From an uncultured Muribaculaceae bacterium (lineage in GTDB: Bacteria; Bacteroidota; Bacteroidia; Bacteroidales; Muribaculaceae): 64,000 nt of DNA. The notes under the pieces are model-generated. The model did not search any database. It was not told the origin of the DNA and saw only the letters and a list, made by a program, of their open reading frames with translations. A program made the position numbers and the translations under genes. Positions 44,657-53,242 of this stretch are shown piece after piece; within the stretch, counting starts at the first letter, position 1; every line of letters starts with the position of its first letter. Location of the stretch: positions 1 to 64,000 of the forward strand of contig CAQFOZ010000004.1 in assembly GCA_948788915.1 (NCBI GenBank), read 5' to 3'.

Positions 44657-44738
44657 TAACTTTGCATTGAGTTTTTCATGGTATTAGATTTTAAGGTTAA
44701 CGTAAGATTGGTTGTCGGGATGACAATCAATTTTTTTT
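44657..44738 (+). ncRNA. Candidate small RNA with intrinsic terminator
   Basis: A consensus -7 box TAACTTTG (44657-44664) is followed, after about 40 bases of unpaired sequence (CATGGTATTAG and TTAAGGTTAAC), by a 10-bp stem with one G-U pair (ATTGGTTGTC 44707-44716, GACAATCAAT 44722-44731) and eight U residues (44731-44738). This predicts a transcript of about 70 nt that ends about 70 bases before the dipeptidase ATG. No ORF fits inside. It could be a free small RNA or an attenuated leader of the dipeptidase gene. A clear -33 TTTG is missing. Confidence 0.5.
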
Positions 44739-44810
44739 GTACCAATTTTAACCTCTCCACAAGAAATATATTATCTTTACGCAAAGAACTAATTTAATTT
44801 ATAAGAAACG

Positions 44811-46451
44811 ATGAAAAAACTGATAATCGGAATGATCATTGCCACGATTACCGGCGCAACAGCAGATGCCATTGCCTGCACCAATCTTATCGCAGGGAAG
44901 AAAGCCACTGCCGATGGCTCGGTAATGGTGACATACGCAGCAGACTCACATAATCTTTACGGGATGCTAACCCACACTCCCGCGGCAACACATCCAAAAG
45001 GAAGTATGCGCAAGGTGGTTGAATGGGACACGGGCAAACCACTTGGAGAAATACCTCAACAGGAAAAAACTTATAATGTAGTGGGGAACATAAACGAGCA
45101 CCAGCTCGCAATAGGAGAATCCACATGGGGAGGCCACAAGGAACTTGTCGACACAACAGGACAGTCGATAATAGATTACGGTTCCCTTATGCAGATAGCT
45201 CTCGAAAGATGCAAGACTGCGGAAGAGGCAGTCGATCTAATGGGAGAGCTTGTCAATAAATATGGCTATGCGTCAAGCGGAGAATCTTTCTCGATCGCAG
45301 ATAAAAACTCTGTTTGGGTAATGGAGATGATTGGCAAAGGAGCAGAGAAGGGAGCTGTGTGGATCGCTGTAAGAATACCGGACGATGCAATCTCAGGTCA
45401 TGCAAACGAACCACGAATCCGGAAAGTGAACATGAAAGACAAACGGAATGTGAAATTCTCAAAAGATGTAATATCTTTTGCCCGGAAACGCGGATATTTC
45501 AATGGCAAGGATGAGGACTTCTCTTTCGCGGACGCATATGAAGTACACGATGCCTCAACACGACGTGGTTGCGATGCACGCGTATGGAGCTATTTCAGAA
45601 GATTCGCACCTTCAACAGACAAATACTATGACTGGTGTGCAGGAAAAAGCGATGAGCCAATGCCTCTTTACGTGGTTCCTGACAAAAAAGTGAGTCTGAA
45701 GGAGATGCAATGGAGCATGCGTGACCATTTCGAAGGAACCCCTTTCGACATGACCCAAGATGTCGGAGCGGGACCAAATCATGTGCCTTACCGCTGGCGC
45801 CCGATGGATTATACAGTAGATGAGAAAAACTATTGTATGGAGCGTGCAATCGCCACACAACAGACAGGATGGAGCTTTGTCAGCCAAAGCCGGGACTGGC
45901 TTCCAGATCCTGTAGGCGGAATATTATGGTTCGGCACTGACGACACAAATACATCCGTATATATGCCTTTCTATTGCGGAATGACAGAAATTCCCAATGA
46001 GTTAAAGCCCGGAGACATAAACACGTTCTCTCTCGACTCAAACTTCTGGATGACCAATATTGTCGCCAATCAGGCCTACAACAGATACGACCTGATGATC
46101 GATGATATCCGCAAAATTCAGAATGGATTAGAAGACAGTTACCGCGAAAGCAGAGTTGCCAAAGACAAAGAGCTATCAGACGCTGTAAACACCGGCGATA
46201 TGGTGAAATACACTAATTTAGTCAATACAGAGGGTTCTTCAATAGCAAAAGAAGCGACTGATGCATACCGCAATCTCGCTGTATACCTGTTTGTAAAATT
46301 CATGGACGGAAACATGAAGAAAACCGATAAAAACGGCAACTTCATAAAATCGGAATACGGTCTACCCATATACCCGTCGTTCCCCGGCTATGATAAGAAA
46401 TATTACGATAATATTGTCAAAGAAACAGGTGACCACTTCCGTGTGGAATAA
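44811..46451 (+). CDS. Secreted C69-family dipeptidase
   Basis: A 546-residue N-terminal-nucleophile hydrolase of peptidase family C69 (PepD-like). The signal-like start ends ATADAIAC, which would expose the catalytic cysteine as new N-terminus: CTNLIAGKKATADGSVMVTYAADSH. Other family blocks are QLAIGESTWGG, IDYGSLMQIALERCKTAEEAVDLM and GAGPNHVPYRWRPM. It likely hydrolyses dipeptides in the periplasm. It stands alone between the candidate small RNA and a strong terminator. Confidence 0.92.
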   Translation: MKKLIIGMIIATITGATADAIACTNLIAGKKATADGSVMVTYAADSHNLYGMLTHTPAATHPKGSMRKVVEWDTGKPLGEIPQQEKTYNVVGNINEHQLAIGESTWGGHKELVDTTGQSIIDYGSLMQIALERCKTAEEAVDLMGELVNKYGYASSGESFSIADKNSVWVMEMIGKGAEKGAVWIAVRIPDDAISGHANEPRIRKVNMKDKRNVKFSKDVISFARKRGYFNGKDEDFSFADAYEVHDASTRRGCDARVWSYFRRFAPSTDKYYDWCAGKSDEPMPLYVVPDKKVSLKEMQWSMRDHFEGTPFDMTQDVGAGPNHVPYRWRPMDYTVDEKNYCMERAIATQQTGWSFVSQSRDWLPDPVGGILWFGTDDTNTSVYMPFYCGMTEIPNELKPGDINTFSLDSNFWMTNIVANQAYNRYDLMIDDIRKIQNGLEDSYRESRVAKDKELSDAVNTGDMVKYTNLVNTEGSSIAKEATDAYRNLAVYLFVKFMDGNMKKTDKNGNFIKSEYGLPIYPSFPGYDKKYYDNIVKETGDHFRVE

Positions 46452-46470
46452 GTAAATCCGCATTATTAAA

Positions 46471-46520
46471 ATACATACCCTGCAAGATGATTAGCATATG
46501 CCATCTTACAGGGTATGTAT
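46471..46520. terminator. Bidirectional terminator
   Basis: Long stem ATACATACCCTG / CAGGGTATGTAT extended by AAGATG / CATCTT after one mismatch, with A-rich and U-rich flanks, between the convergent dipeptidase and acyl-CoA synthetase genes. Confidence 0.82.
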
Positions 46521-46578
46521 TTTAGAATAGTTTAAATTTAAGAAGTTGTTTATTCAACACGGAATATTTAGCAATTCT

Positions 46579-48249
46579 TTATGTGGTGTATAAATACCTT
46601 TTAATTGAACGTTTCGGTGTTTTTTCAAATTCATTCGGCATAGGAATCAGTTTTGATATACGCTCATAAGGCGCGACAAGCTTATTCAGCTCTCCAAGCA
46701 CATTATCCAAAGTCGATTCAAGATCCAACGGCGAGATATCCAGTCGGTCAAGTGCGTCATAATCAGGATATACGAGACCGACGAGTTTTCCATCTCTTTC
46801 CACCACAAGGCTTTCAGCCACAAACGGCATATTATTCAGTTTGGCTTCGATCTCCTCCGGGTAAATATTCTGTCCTGAAGCAGACAACAACATTGTTTTC
46901 GATCTTCCCCTCAAAAAAAGTGTGCCGTCTTCCGAACGTGTTCCCATATCACCGGTATAAAGCCATCCTTCGGAATCAAATACAAGGTCTGTCGATTTTT
47001 TGTTTTTATAATATCCCTTCATTACATTAATACCGCGGACACATATCTCACCAGGCACATTTACCGGATCAGATGATTTCACTTTTGTCTCCATTATCGG
47101 CAATGTCTTACCAGACGACCCCACTATAAACTCCCGCCACGGTGTATAAGATATCAACGGACCGCACTCTGTCATACCATAACCTACAGTAAACGGGAAT
47201 TTGATTTTATGCAAGAACTCCTCGACTTCATGATTGAGCGGTGCGCCTCCAACAATCACTTCCTCAAATTCACCACCAAACACTTCCACAAGCTTCTTTC
47301 TGATCTTTGAGTATATGAAAGAATCGAGGAATGGTACTGCCATTGTCCATCGCACAGTCCCCTTTGTTATCATAGGAAGAATCTGATTTTTGTAAATTTT
47401 TTCCAGAATCAGCGGCACACATATTATAAGGTTGGGTTTTACTTCCGACATAGCCTTTATAAGAATCCGAGGAGAAGGGATCTTTCCAAGAATTGTGATG
47501 TGTGAGCCCACGGCCAATGGCGTCAGCATATCGAAAGCACATCCATAAGCATGCGCCAATGGCAAAAAAGACAACGCACGAGAGCCTTTAAAGTGTAAGA
47601 CTGTGTCACGTCCAAAACATACATTCCCTGCAAGATTTCCGCCTGTAAGCATCACCCCTTTTGAAAATCCGGTGGTGCCGGAAGTATAATTTATCTCAGC
47701 CACCTCTGTGTTGTCTCGCAGAGCATACACTACATCCGAAGGTTTTACGCCTGACGGATAACGCTTGTTGAACCGTCTGCGCAATAGACGATGGGCATTG
47801 ATCAAATCGCCACCTGTCTTGTCATTGAGAACCCTCCAGTTTTCCAAAGCCAATACTCCTTTGACTTTCAGCAAAGAGTCGGGCTCAATATTCTCCCATA
47901 TGTGATGCGACACATAAAGCAGATCCGCTCCCGAATGATTGACAATGTGCGTTATATCCACAGGATTGAATTCTGAAAGGATCGGAACTATTACGGCTCC
48001 GTATGTAATGGTAGCCATGTATATAAGAACCCATTCCGGAGAATCCTTACCGCACAAAGCTATCTTGGAACCTTTTCTGACTCCTACAGATTGAAAAAAC
48101 ACATGGACTATAGCGATGTCCCTGGCAAGTTCGGAATATGTACTTGTCTTCCCGGAGACATAATTTGTCAAAGCCGGCAGATCCCAGTTCTCTACAAAAC
48201 TCTTTTCATAAATCTTTATGAAATTATCAATTTTTACAATGCCGTCCAT
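46579..48249 (-). CDS. AMP-binding acyl-CoA synthetase/ligase
   Basis: A 556-residue member of the ANL superfamily that activates a carboxylic acid with ATP and transfers it to CoA. The P-loop-like motif is INYTSGTTGFSKGVMLTGG, followed by LSFLPLAHAYGCAFD, GYGMTECGPLISYTP, the hinge GWLYTGDMGTRSEDGTLFLRGRSKTML and the C-terminal lysine region KTPKRSIKRY. The pattern is closest to long-chain fatty acid-CoA ligases; the substrate is inferred. It follows the alcohol dehydrogenase gene by 33 bases and the two should share a transcript. Confidence 0.9.
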   Translation of the reverse strand: MDGIVKIDNFIKIYEKSFVENWDLPALTNYVSGKTSTYSELARDIAIVHVFFQSVGVRKGSKIALCGKDSPEWVLIYMATITYGAVIVPILSEFNPVDITHIVNHSGADLLYVSHHIWENIEPDSLLKVKGVLALENWRVLNDKTGGDLINAHRLLRRRFNKRYPSGVKPSDVVYALRDNTEVAEINYTSGTTGFSKGVMLTGGNLAGNVCFGRDTVLHFKGSRALSFLPLAHAYGCAFDMLTPLAVGSHITILGKIPSPRILIKAMSEVKPNLIICVPLILEKIYKNQILPMITKGTVRWTMAVPFLDSFIYSKIRKKLVEVFGGEFEEVIVGGAPLNHEVEEFLHKIKFPFTVGYGMTECGPLISYTPWREFIVGSSGKTLPIMETKVKSSDPVNVPGEICVRGINVMKGYYKNKKSTDLVFDSEGWLYTGDMGTRSEDGTLFLRGRSKTMLLSASGQNIYPEEIEAKLNNMPFVAESLVVERDGKLVGLVYPDYDALDRLDISPLDLESTLDNVLGELNKLVAPYERISKLIPMPNEFEKTPKRSIKRYLYTT

Positions 48250-48282
48250 AGTGCAATCTTTGGTATGTTAGAAAGTTATTAT

Positions 48283-49467
48283 TTACTCTGAATCAACCGC
48301 CAGCTTATATATATTCCGGCAATCCTCCATAGAAAGTGGCACATAACAACCCAACGTATCGCCCATATTCCTATGCAAGGAGTTGACCATCAAATCTATA
48401 TCCGGTTCACCACCTATCAGCATCCGAAGATTTGTCGTCAGTCCGAGATCATGATAAAAATTCTTCAATTCACAAATACCTTCTTCTATAATTTGGTCTG
48501 TACTTTTCCCTGCAGGATCCACAGACATCACATTTATTGCAAATCTCCACAACTTATCAGGATTGCGTTTGGAACAGTAACTCATCCATGCCGGTATAAT
48601 AACAGCCAGTCCCGCACCATGTGCCACATTATAAAATGCCGATATCTCATGTTCAAGTCTATGAGACGCCCAGTCCTCTATTTTCCCCACTCCACAAAGG
48701 CCATTATGTGCCAACGTGCCGGCCCACATCACATTTGCTCTCGCGCTATAATTATCTCCGTCAAGCTTTAGAGTAAGTGCCTGATCCATAATTTCCCGTA
48801 AAATGGCTTCTGAATATGAATCCACTAACCCGGTATCAGGAGTATTCGAGAAATAGCGTTCATAAATATGCGCCATCATGTCCACTATCCCGCATGCCGT
48901 CTGGAACCATGGTAAAGAGTATGTCAGTTCCGGATTCATAATCGAAAATTTCGGCCGCAAAATATCAGGATACCTGACAGATATTTTTTGATGTGTAATC
49001 TCATTGGTTATCACAGAATTTCCGCTACCTTCACTACCGGCTGCCGGAATAGTGAGAACCACACCTACCGGAAGAGCACTCCTGGGCTTTGATGTACCGT
49101 TGTAAAAATTCCAAAAATCCTCATCCGCCACCACACCCAGAGCTATCGCCTTAGCAGCGTCTATCGGAGAACCGCCCCCTACAGCAAGCAAGAAATCAAC
49201 TTTCTCCTTCAACGCAATGTCAATCCCCTCATAAACACTTCCTGCCGTCGGATTGGGCAAAATGCCACCGTACTCACAAAATTCCACACCGGCATCGGTA
49301 ATAGATTTTTCTATCTGGCCAAGCAATCCGCTGGATTTTATCCTGTCACTGCCATGCACTATAAGCACTTTTCTTGCGCCATACTTCTTTAATGCATTTC
49401 CGGTTTCGGTCTGAGCGCCCTTCCCAAAAATAAATTCTGTAGGAGAACAAAAATTGAAATTATTCAT
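48283..49467 (-). CDS. Iron-containing alcohol dehydrogenase
   Basis: A 394-residue group III dehydrogenase resembling butanol dehydrogenases and YqhD. The nucleotide-binding motif is LLAVGGGSPIDAAKAIALG; metal ligands lie in ASHRLEHEISAFYNVAHGAGLAVIIPAWM. It reduces aldehydes or ketones with NAD(P)H, probably in fermentation or aldehyde detoxification. A candidate promoter is at 49568-49575. Co-transcription with an acyl-CoA synthetase hints at a lipid- or aldehyde-related route, but that is conjecture. Confidence 0.92.
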   Translation of the reverse strand: MNNFNFCSPTEFIFGKGAQTETGNALKKYGARKVLIVHGSDRIKSSGLLGQIEKSITDAGVEFCEYGGILPNPTAGSVYEGIDIALKEKVDFLLAVGGGSPIDAAKAIALGVVADEDFWNFYNGTSKPRSALPVGVVLTIPAAGSEGSGNSVITNEITHQKISVRYPDILRPKFSIMNPELTYSLPWFQTACGIVDMMAHIYERYFSNTPDTGLVDSYSEAILREIMDQALTLKLDGDNYSARANVMWAGTLAHNGLCGVGKIEDWASHRLEHEISAFYNVAHGAGLAVIIPAWMSYCSKRNPDKLWRFAINVMSVDPAGKSTDQIIEEGICELKNFYHDLGLTTNLRMLIGGEPDIDLMVNSLHRNMGDTLGCYVPLSMEDCRNIYKLAVDSE

Positions 49468-49772
49468 AATCGCATATCGTATTTTTGTGATCTAAGTCAA
49501 AGAAACTTAAGATCCATTGAGGAGTCTATATCACTTATCATTCAACTGTGCAAGCACATCATTTCTGCAAATATACGAAGAATATTCGACGAAACATAAT
49601 AACGAAAGTCGGGCAAAGCCCGGTTCGTGGTCGCTAAGCGAATTATGTGAGTCAAATACACAAAAATTAAATATAACAAAAAAAAGGAAGCATCTTCGCG
49701 ACACTTCCTTTAAATTTCTCATATGTAGATTTTAATTATAGGTTTTCAGACACTGTTTTTTTCGCAAAATAA
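49468..49772. other. Intergenic region with hairpins between adh and the HIT gene
   Basis: About 305 bases with no gene. On the minus strand it holds a -7-like TATATTTG (49568-49575) for the dehydrogenase. A folded stretch at about 49594-49654 (CATAAT ... ATTATG enclosing CGGGCAAAGCCCG) shares GTCGGG[C/T]AAAGCCC with 22944-23077. The greA-HIT terminator lies at 49676-49711. Confidence 0.5.
49676..49711 (-). terminator. Terminator of greA-HIT operon
   Basis: 8-bp stem AAAGGAAG (49683-49690) / CTTCCTTT (49704-49711) with inner GC-rich pairing in the loop. On the minus strand it is followed by a run of eight or more U (plus-strand A run from 49676). Confidence 0.75.
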
Positions 49773-50165
49773 TTATTCAAAATTAGCGGAAATAGCCTCT
49801 GCCAATGCCTTCATTTTTTCAGGATCAGGATTAGATATCTTATTTTTGAAATCCATATCACCCTCCTTTTGCAAAGGCACAAGATGTATGTGGGCGTGCG
49901 GCACCTCAAGGCCAAGAACCGTTACACCTACTTTCCTGCATGGAACAGCCTTTTTAATAGCCTCGGCAACTTTTTTGGCAAAAATCATCATTCTGCCCAA
50001 CTCATCATCCTCTATATCGAATATATAATCAACCTCCTTTTTAGGCACAACCAAAGTATGCCCCCAATTCACCGGATTTATATCCATAAATGCAAAAAAC
50101 TCATCGTTTTCCGCAATTTTATACGAGGGAATCTCGCCCGCGATAATTCTGGAGAATATTGTCAT
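49773..50165 (-). CDS. HIT-family nucleotide-binding hydrolase
   Basis: A 130-residue histidine-triad protein. It begins TIFSRIIAGEIPSYKIAEND, with a conserved HTLVVPKKEVDYIFD block and the triad VPHAHIHLVPL at about residues 95-105. HIT proteins hydrolyse nucleoside phosphoramidates or dinucleotides. It lies 25 bases downstream of greA on the same strand and shares the promoter and terminator with it. Confidence 0.94.
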   Translation of the reverse strand: MTIFSRIIAGEIPSYKIAENDEFFAFMDINPVNWGHTLVVPKKEVDYIFDIEDDELGRMMIFAKKVAEAIKKAVPCRKVGVTVLGLEVPHAHIHLVPLQKEGDMDFKNKISNPDPEKMKALAEAISANFE

Positions 50166-50190
50166 GACTGCAAGTTATATAATTATTTTA

Positions 50191-50652
50191 TCAAATCTCA
50201 ATCTTGATAATTTCAAAATCCATAAGTCCCGCCGGAGCTTTGACTTGCACGTGGTCTCCGACCTTATGTCCCAGAAGAGCCTGTGCTATAGGAGTATTGG
50301 AAGCAATCTTAAATTCACGGAGATTCGCCTCGCTCTCTGTAACAATAGTATAACTCATTGTCATTCCCTTGGGATTACGAATTGTAACCTTATTGAGAAT
50401 CTGCACTTCATCGGTATTCAGATTACTGTCGTCAATAATACGGGCACCGGCAATAAGCTCTTTGAGCTTTGAAATTTTCATCTCAAGCATACCTTGCGCC
50501 TCCTTGGCAGCATCATATTCCGCATTTTCAGACAGGTCACCCTTGTCACGAGCTTCCGCAATCGCCTGTTTTATGGCAGGACGCTGCGCCTCGAGAGCGC
50601 TGAGCTCCTCCATCTTCTTGTCATATCCTTCTTTAGTAAGGTAAGTTGCCAT
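50191..50652 (-). CDS. greA: Transcription elongation factor GreA
   Basis: A 153-residue factor that binds the RNA polymerase secondary channel and stimulates transcript cleavage at stalled complexes. The N-terminal coiled coil (residues 1-75) has the tip acidic motif GDLSENAEYDAAKEAQ, and the C-terminal FKBP-like domain shows VTIRNPKGMTMSYTIV and SPIAQALLGHKVGD-like TPIAQALLGHKVGDHV. The first gene of a two-gene unit with a HIT protein. The best promoter lies about 270 bases upstream, leaving a long leader. Confidence 0.95.
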   Translation of the reverse strand: MATYLTKEGYDKKMEELSALEAQRPAIKQAIAEARDKGDLSENAEYDAAKEAQGMLEMKISKLKELIAGARIIDDSNLNTDEVQILNKVTIRNPKGMTMSYTIVTESEANLREFKIASNTPIAQALLGHKVGDHVQVKAPAGLMDFEIIKIEI

Positions 50653-50925
50653 AATATATTGTATCTTTATTAATTCTTCAAATGTATTTAAATCCAGTTT
50701 AATCTATTCCGCGAGTATCATAGTATCTTTAATATTGTTTCAAATGAGTTCATATGTACATACCAATGATTTCAAAGGCTGCACAATTCACCACACATTC
50801 ATAAGACACATTCTCAAACGATAGAAAAAAATAAAGAATCCTTTTTCTCGATTCGGCATTACAATATGCAATCCGGAAAAAAAAGACCCTTCTTGACGGA
50901 CACTCCGTCATCTGTTTTGTTCTTG
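50653..50925 (-). promoter_or_regulatory. Long leader region of greA
   Basis: About 270 nt of apparent untranslated leader on the minus strand. Within the first 30 nt lies a palindrome TGACGGA/TCCGTCA (50894-50910), then AGAAGGGTC and eight U residues (50880s). This resembles an early termination point. A small reading frame starting ATGACGGAG spans the same stretch and continues to about 50750, with no recognised homologue. A second -7-like TACATTTG (50679-50686) lies close to the gene but lacks a -33 box. Confidence 0.45.
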
Positions 50926-50957
50926 CAAAGTTAATCTTTTTCTCAGTATATAACAAA
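50926..50957 (-). promoter_or_regulatory. Promoter upstream of greA leader
   Basis: Minus strand TTTG (50954-50957), 20 bases, TAACTTTG (50926-50933): a full match to the Bacteroidota consensus, but 273 bases ahead of greA. Confidence 0.7.
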
Positions 50958-50976
50958 TTTTATCCATTTTTTATCA

Positions 50977-51013
50977 TTTTATTTTATTCATTTTATTTTA
51001 TTCATTAATTTTG
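50977..51013 (+). promoter_or_regulatory. sufE promoter containing a 14-bp tandem duplication
   Basis: TAATTTTG (51006-51013) with TTTA 19 bases upstream (50983-50986). The region just before the -7 box is a perfect two-copy repeat of TTTTATTTTATTCA (50977-51004), so the upstream box and the spacer are made of repeat units. Confidence 0.45.
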
Positions 51014-51086
51014 GGATTGATACTCTCCTATGTTTTATACATTATATGCTTCAACACACTCTTAGAAAGATCAAAACATCCAAATT

Positions 51087-51518
51087 ATGACTATTAACGA
51101 AGCTCAAGATGAAATAATCGAAGAATTCGAGGGACTTTCCGACTGGATGGACCGATACGCATACATCATCGATCTGGGAAACACACTGCCAGTCTATCCG
51201 GAAGAGAAAAAGACTCAACAAAACCTGATAGAAGGATGCCAAAGTCGGGTATGGATAAACGCAGACAGGAATCCTGACGGCAAAATCGAGTTTGAAGCAG
51301 ATTCTGATGCAATGATTGTAAAAGGGATAGTAGCGCTGCTCATGCGGGTGCTTAACGACAGGACTCCCGACGAGATACTCAGCGCAGACTTATACTTTGT
51401 AGACAGAATCGGACTTAAAGATCATCTTTCCCCTACCCGCAGCAACGGGCTCGTTGCAATGCTGAAACAAATAAACAACTATGCCAAAGCATTCAAAATG
51501 CTTGACGCAAAAGGTTGA
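51087..51518 (+). CDS. sufE: SufE-family sulfur-transfer protein
   Basis: A 143-residue SufE homologue that accepts persulfide sulfur from the cysteine desulfurase SufS for Fe-S cluster assembly. The acceptor cysteine is in NLIEGCQSRVWI (about residue 51), with family blocks LSDWMDRYAYIIDLG at the start and FVDRIGLKDHLSPTRSNGLVAMLKQI near the end. No sufS or other suf gene is nearby. It is transcribed from its own AT-rich promoter, divergent from greA. Confidence 0.93.
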   Translation: MTINEAQDEIIEEFEGLSDWMDRYAYIIDLGNTLPVYPEEKKTQQNLIEGCQSRVWINADRNPDGKIEFEADSDAMIVKGIVALLMRVLNDRTPDEILSADLYFVDRIGLKDHLSPTRSNGLVAMLKQINNYAKAFKMLDAKG

Positions 51519-51562
51519 CAGTATTTTACCAAGAATATAACTTTAATAAATAACTGTAATAT

Positions 51563-53062
51563 ATGTTCAAGAACCAACCTAAAGGATTGATTCCGGCCGC
51601 ACTCTCCAACATGGGAGAACGTTTCGGATTTTACGTCATGATGGCGATTCTGACATTATTTTTAATGTCTAAATTTGACCTTGACGGCAAAGAAGCAGGC
51701 GCGCTTTACTCCACTTTCTATTGCTCAATTTATATTCTTGCACTTGTCGGCGGTGTCATTGCCGATAAAACCAAGAATTATAAAGGGACGATCATCGCTG
51801 GTCTTATTGTCATGGCTCTCGGCTATGCGTTGCTGGCAATGCCAATGCTGATCACAACAAAATACATCGCGCTCGGTGCTCTGCTTGTGATTGCATTTGG
51901 CAACGGGCTCTTTAAAGGAAACCTCCAAGCTGTTGTCGGTCAGTTATATGATAATCCTAAATACAGTGCTCAGAGAGATTCTGGATTCCAGATTTTCTAC
52001 ATGTTCATCAATATTGGCGGCTGTATCGCTCCCCTTATTGCCGTTTGGGTACGCAACACATTTGTAAAACTACAAGGTTATGCATACAATGCAGACCTTC
52101 CAGGACTTTGCAACAAATATTTAGCAGGTAAAGAAATCGACACGGATCTTTTCCTCAACTATGCAAACCAAGTTTCTCAAACCGAGGTCAACCTCGCGAA
52201 TCTTAAGGACTTTGCCGCCGATTATCTTAACGCTTTCAACACCGGTTTTCATTATGCCTTCTCCGTAGCAATCCTTGCCATGCTTATCTCTCTCGCAATT
52301 TTCCTATGGGCCAAGAAGTCCCTGCCGACTCCCGGGCAGAAAACCGCTGACAATGCTGCATCTCCTGACAAGGCAGAAATCAAACAAAGCGCACGCGAAA
52401 TCAAGCAGCGCATCCTTGCTCTGTTCGCAGTGTTCGGCATCGTGATCTTCTTCTGGTTCTCTTTCCATCAGAATGGACTGACACTGACTATGTTTGCAAA
52501 AGATTATACCCTCCTACGCATAGGCTCTCTTGAATTGGGTGCTGAAATATTCCAGTCCGTCAACCCGTTTGTAGTTGTGTTCCTCACTCCGGTTGTAATG
52601 TGGCTTTTCGGAGCTCTTGCTAAAAAAGGCAAAGAGCCCTCCACTCCTAAAAAAATTGCAATAGGTATGGGTATCGCAGCACTTGCATACGTGGTTATGG
52701 CAGTTGCATCTCTAGGCCTTCCTCCTTACAAAGAGATCTCCGGAGCCCCTCTCAGTGACGCTGCACGAGTAACCCCTTGGGTGCTCTTCTCTGTTTATTT
52801 CATTCTCACCGTTGCAGAACTTTTCATCTCTCCCCTTGGACTTTCGTTCGTATCCAAGGTTGCCCCCGCACATCTTCAGGGTCTTATGCAAGGATGCTGG
52901 CTTGGCGCAACAGCTGTCGGCAACGCCTGCCTGTTCCTTGGTGCGGTTATGTACGAGTCAATTCCTCTGTCCGCAACATGGAGCGTGTTCGCCATTGTAT
53001 GTTTTATCTCAATGGCAATAATGTTCTGTATGGTGTCTTGGCTCGAAAAAGTAGCAAAATAA
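51563..53062 (+). CDS. POT/PTR2-family peptide transporter
   Basis: A 499-residue MFS transporter of the proton-coupled oligopeptide family with about 12-14 membrane helices. The family signature after helix 1 (normally ExxERFxYY) reads NMGERFGFY, so the first glutamate is replaced by asparagine. Other blocks are YIALGALLVIAFGNGLFKGN and FQIFYMFINIGGCIAPL. It probably imports di- and tripeptides. It starts 44 bases after sufE. A hairpin follows the stop codon, preceded by a family A repeat end. Confidence 0.88.
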   Translation: MFKNQPKGLIPAALSNMGERFGFYVMMAILTLFLMSKFDLDGKEAGALYSTFYCSIYILALVGGVIADKTKNYKGTIIAGLIVMALGYALLAMPMLITTKYIALGALLVIAFGNGLFKGNLQAVVGQLYDNPKYSAQRDSGFQIFYMFINIGGCIAPLIAVWVRNTFVKLQGYAYNADLPGLCNKYLAGKEIDTDLFLNYANQVSQTEVNLANLKDFAADYLNAFNTGFHYAFSVAILAMLISLAIFLWAKKSLPTPGQKTADNAASPDKAEIKQSAREIKQRILALFAVFGIVIFFWFSFHQNGLTLTMFAKDYTLLRIGSLELGAEIFQSVNPFVVVFLTPVVMWLFGALAKKGKEPSTPKKIAIGMGIAALAYVVMAVASLGLPPYKEISGAPLSDAARVTPWVLFSVYFILTVAELFISPLGLSFVSKVAPAHLQGLMQGCWLGATAVGNACLFLGAVMYESIPLSATWSVFAIVCFISMAIMFCMVSWLEKVAK

Positions 53063-53088
53063 TCTGTACAAAGTAATTTGTCATTATC

Positions 53089-53131
53089 TTAGAAACTGTT
53101 TAAACAGGTGTGCATTATGATGCGCACCTGT
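53089..53131 (+). terminator. Repeat end fused to a terminator hairpin after the POT gene
   Basis: The family A end TTAGAAACTGTTTAAA (53089-53104) runs directly into a 12-bp stem with one G-U pair (ACAGGTGTGCAT 53104-53115, ATGCGCACCTGT 53120-53131) followed by TGTTTATT. Confidence 0.65.
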
Positions 53132-53209
53132 TGTTTATTGTGCTTTACAATACTTGAAAAATTCGAAAGAAATTTCTTTGAAATAATGCTTTATTTCAAA
53201 AACATTGAA

Positions 53210-53217
53210 TAACTTTG
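53210..53217 (+). promoter_or_regulatory. -7 box for the unknown lipoprotein gene
   Basis: TAACTTTG followed by GCAC, 26 bases before the ATG at 53243. No TTTG at the proper -33 distance (the nearest is 29 bases upstream). Confidence 0.45.
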
Positions 53218-53242
53218 CACGGTATTTTGTTTCAGCACGACA

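Noticed and set aside
46579..49467. Secondary-metabolite cluster (ANL ligase plus dehydrogenase)
   Set aside because: No carrier protein, ketosynthase, condensation domain or tailoring gene nearby; two ordinary metabolic enzymes are the simpler reading.
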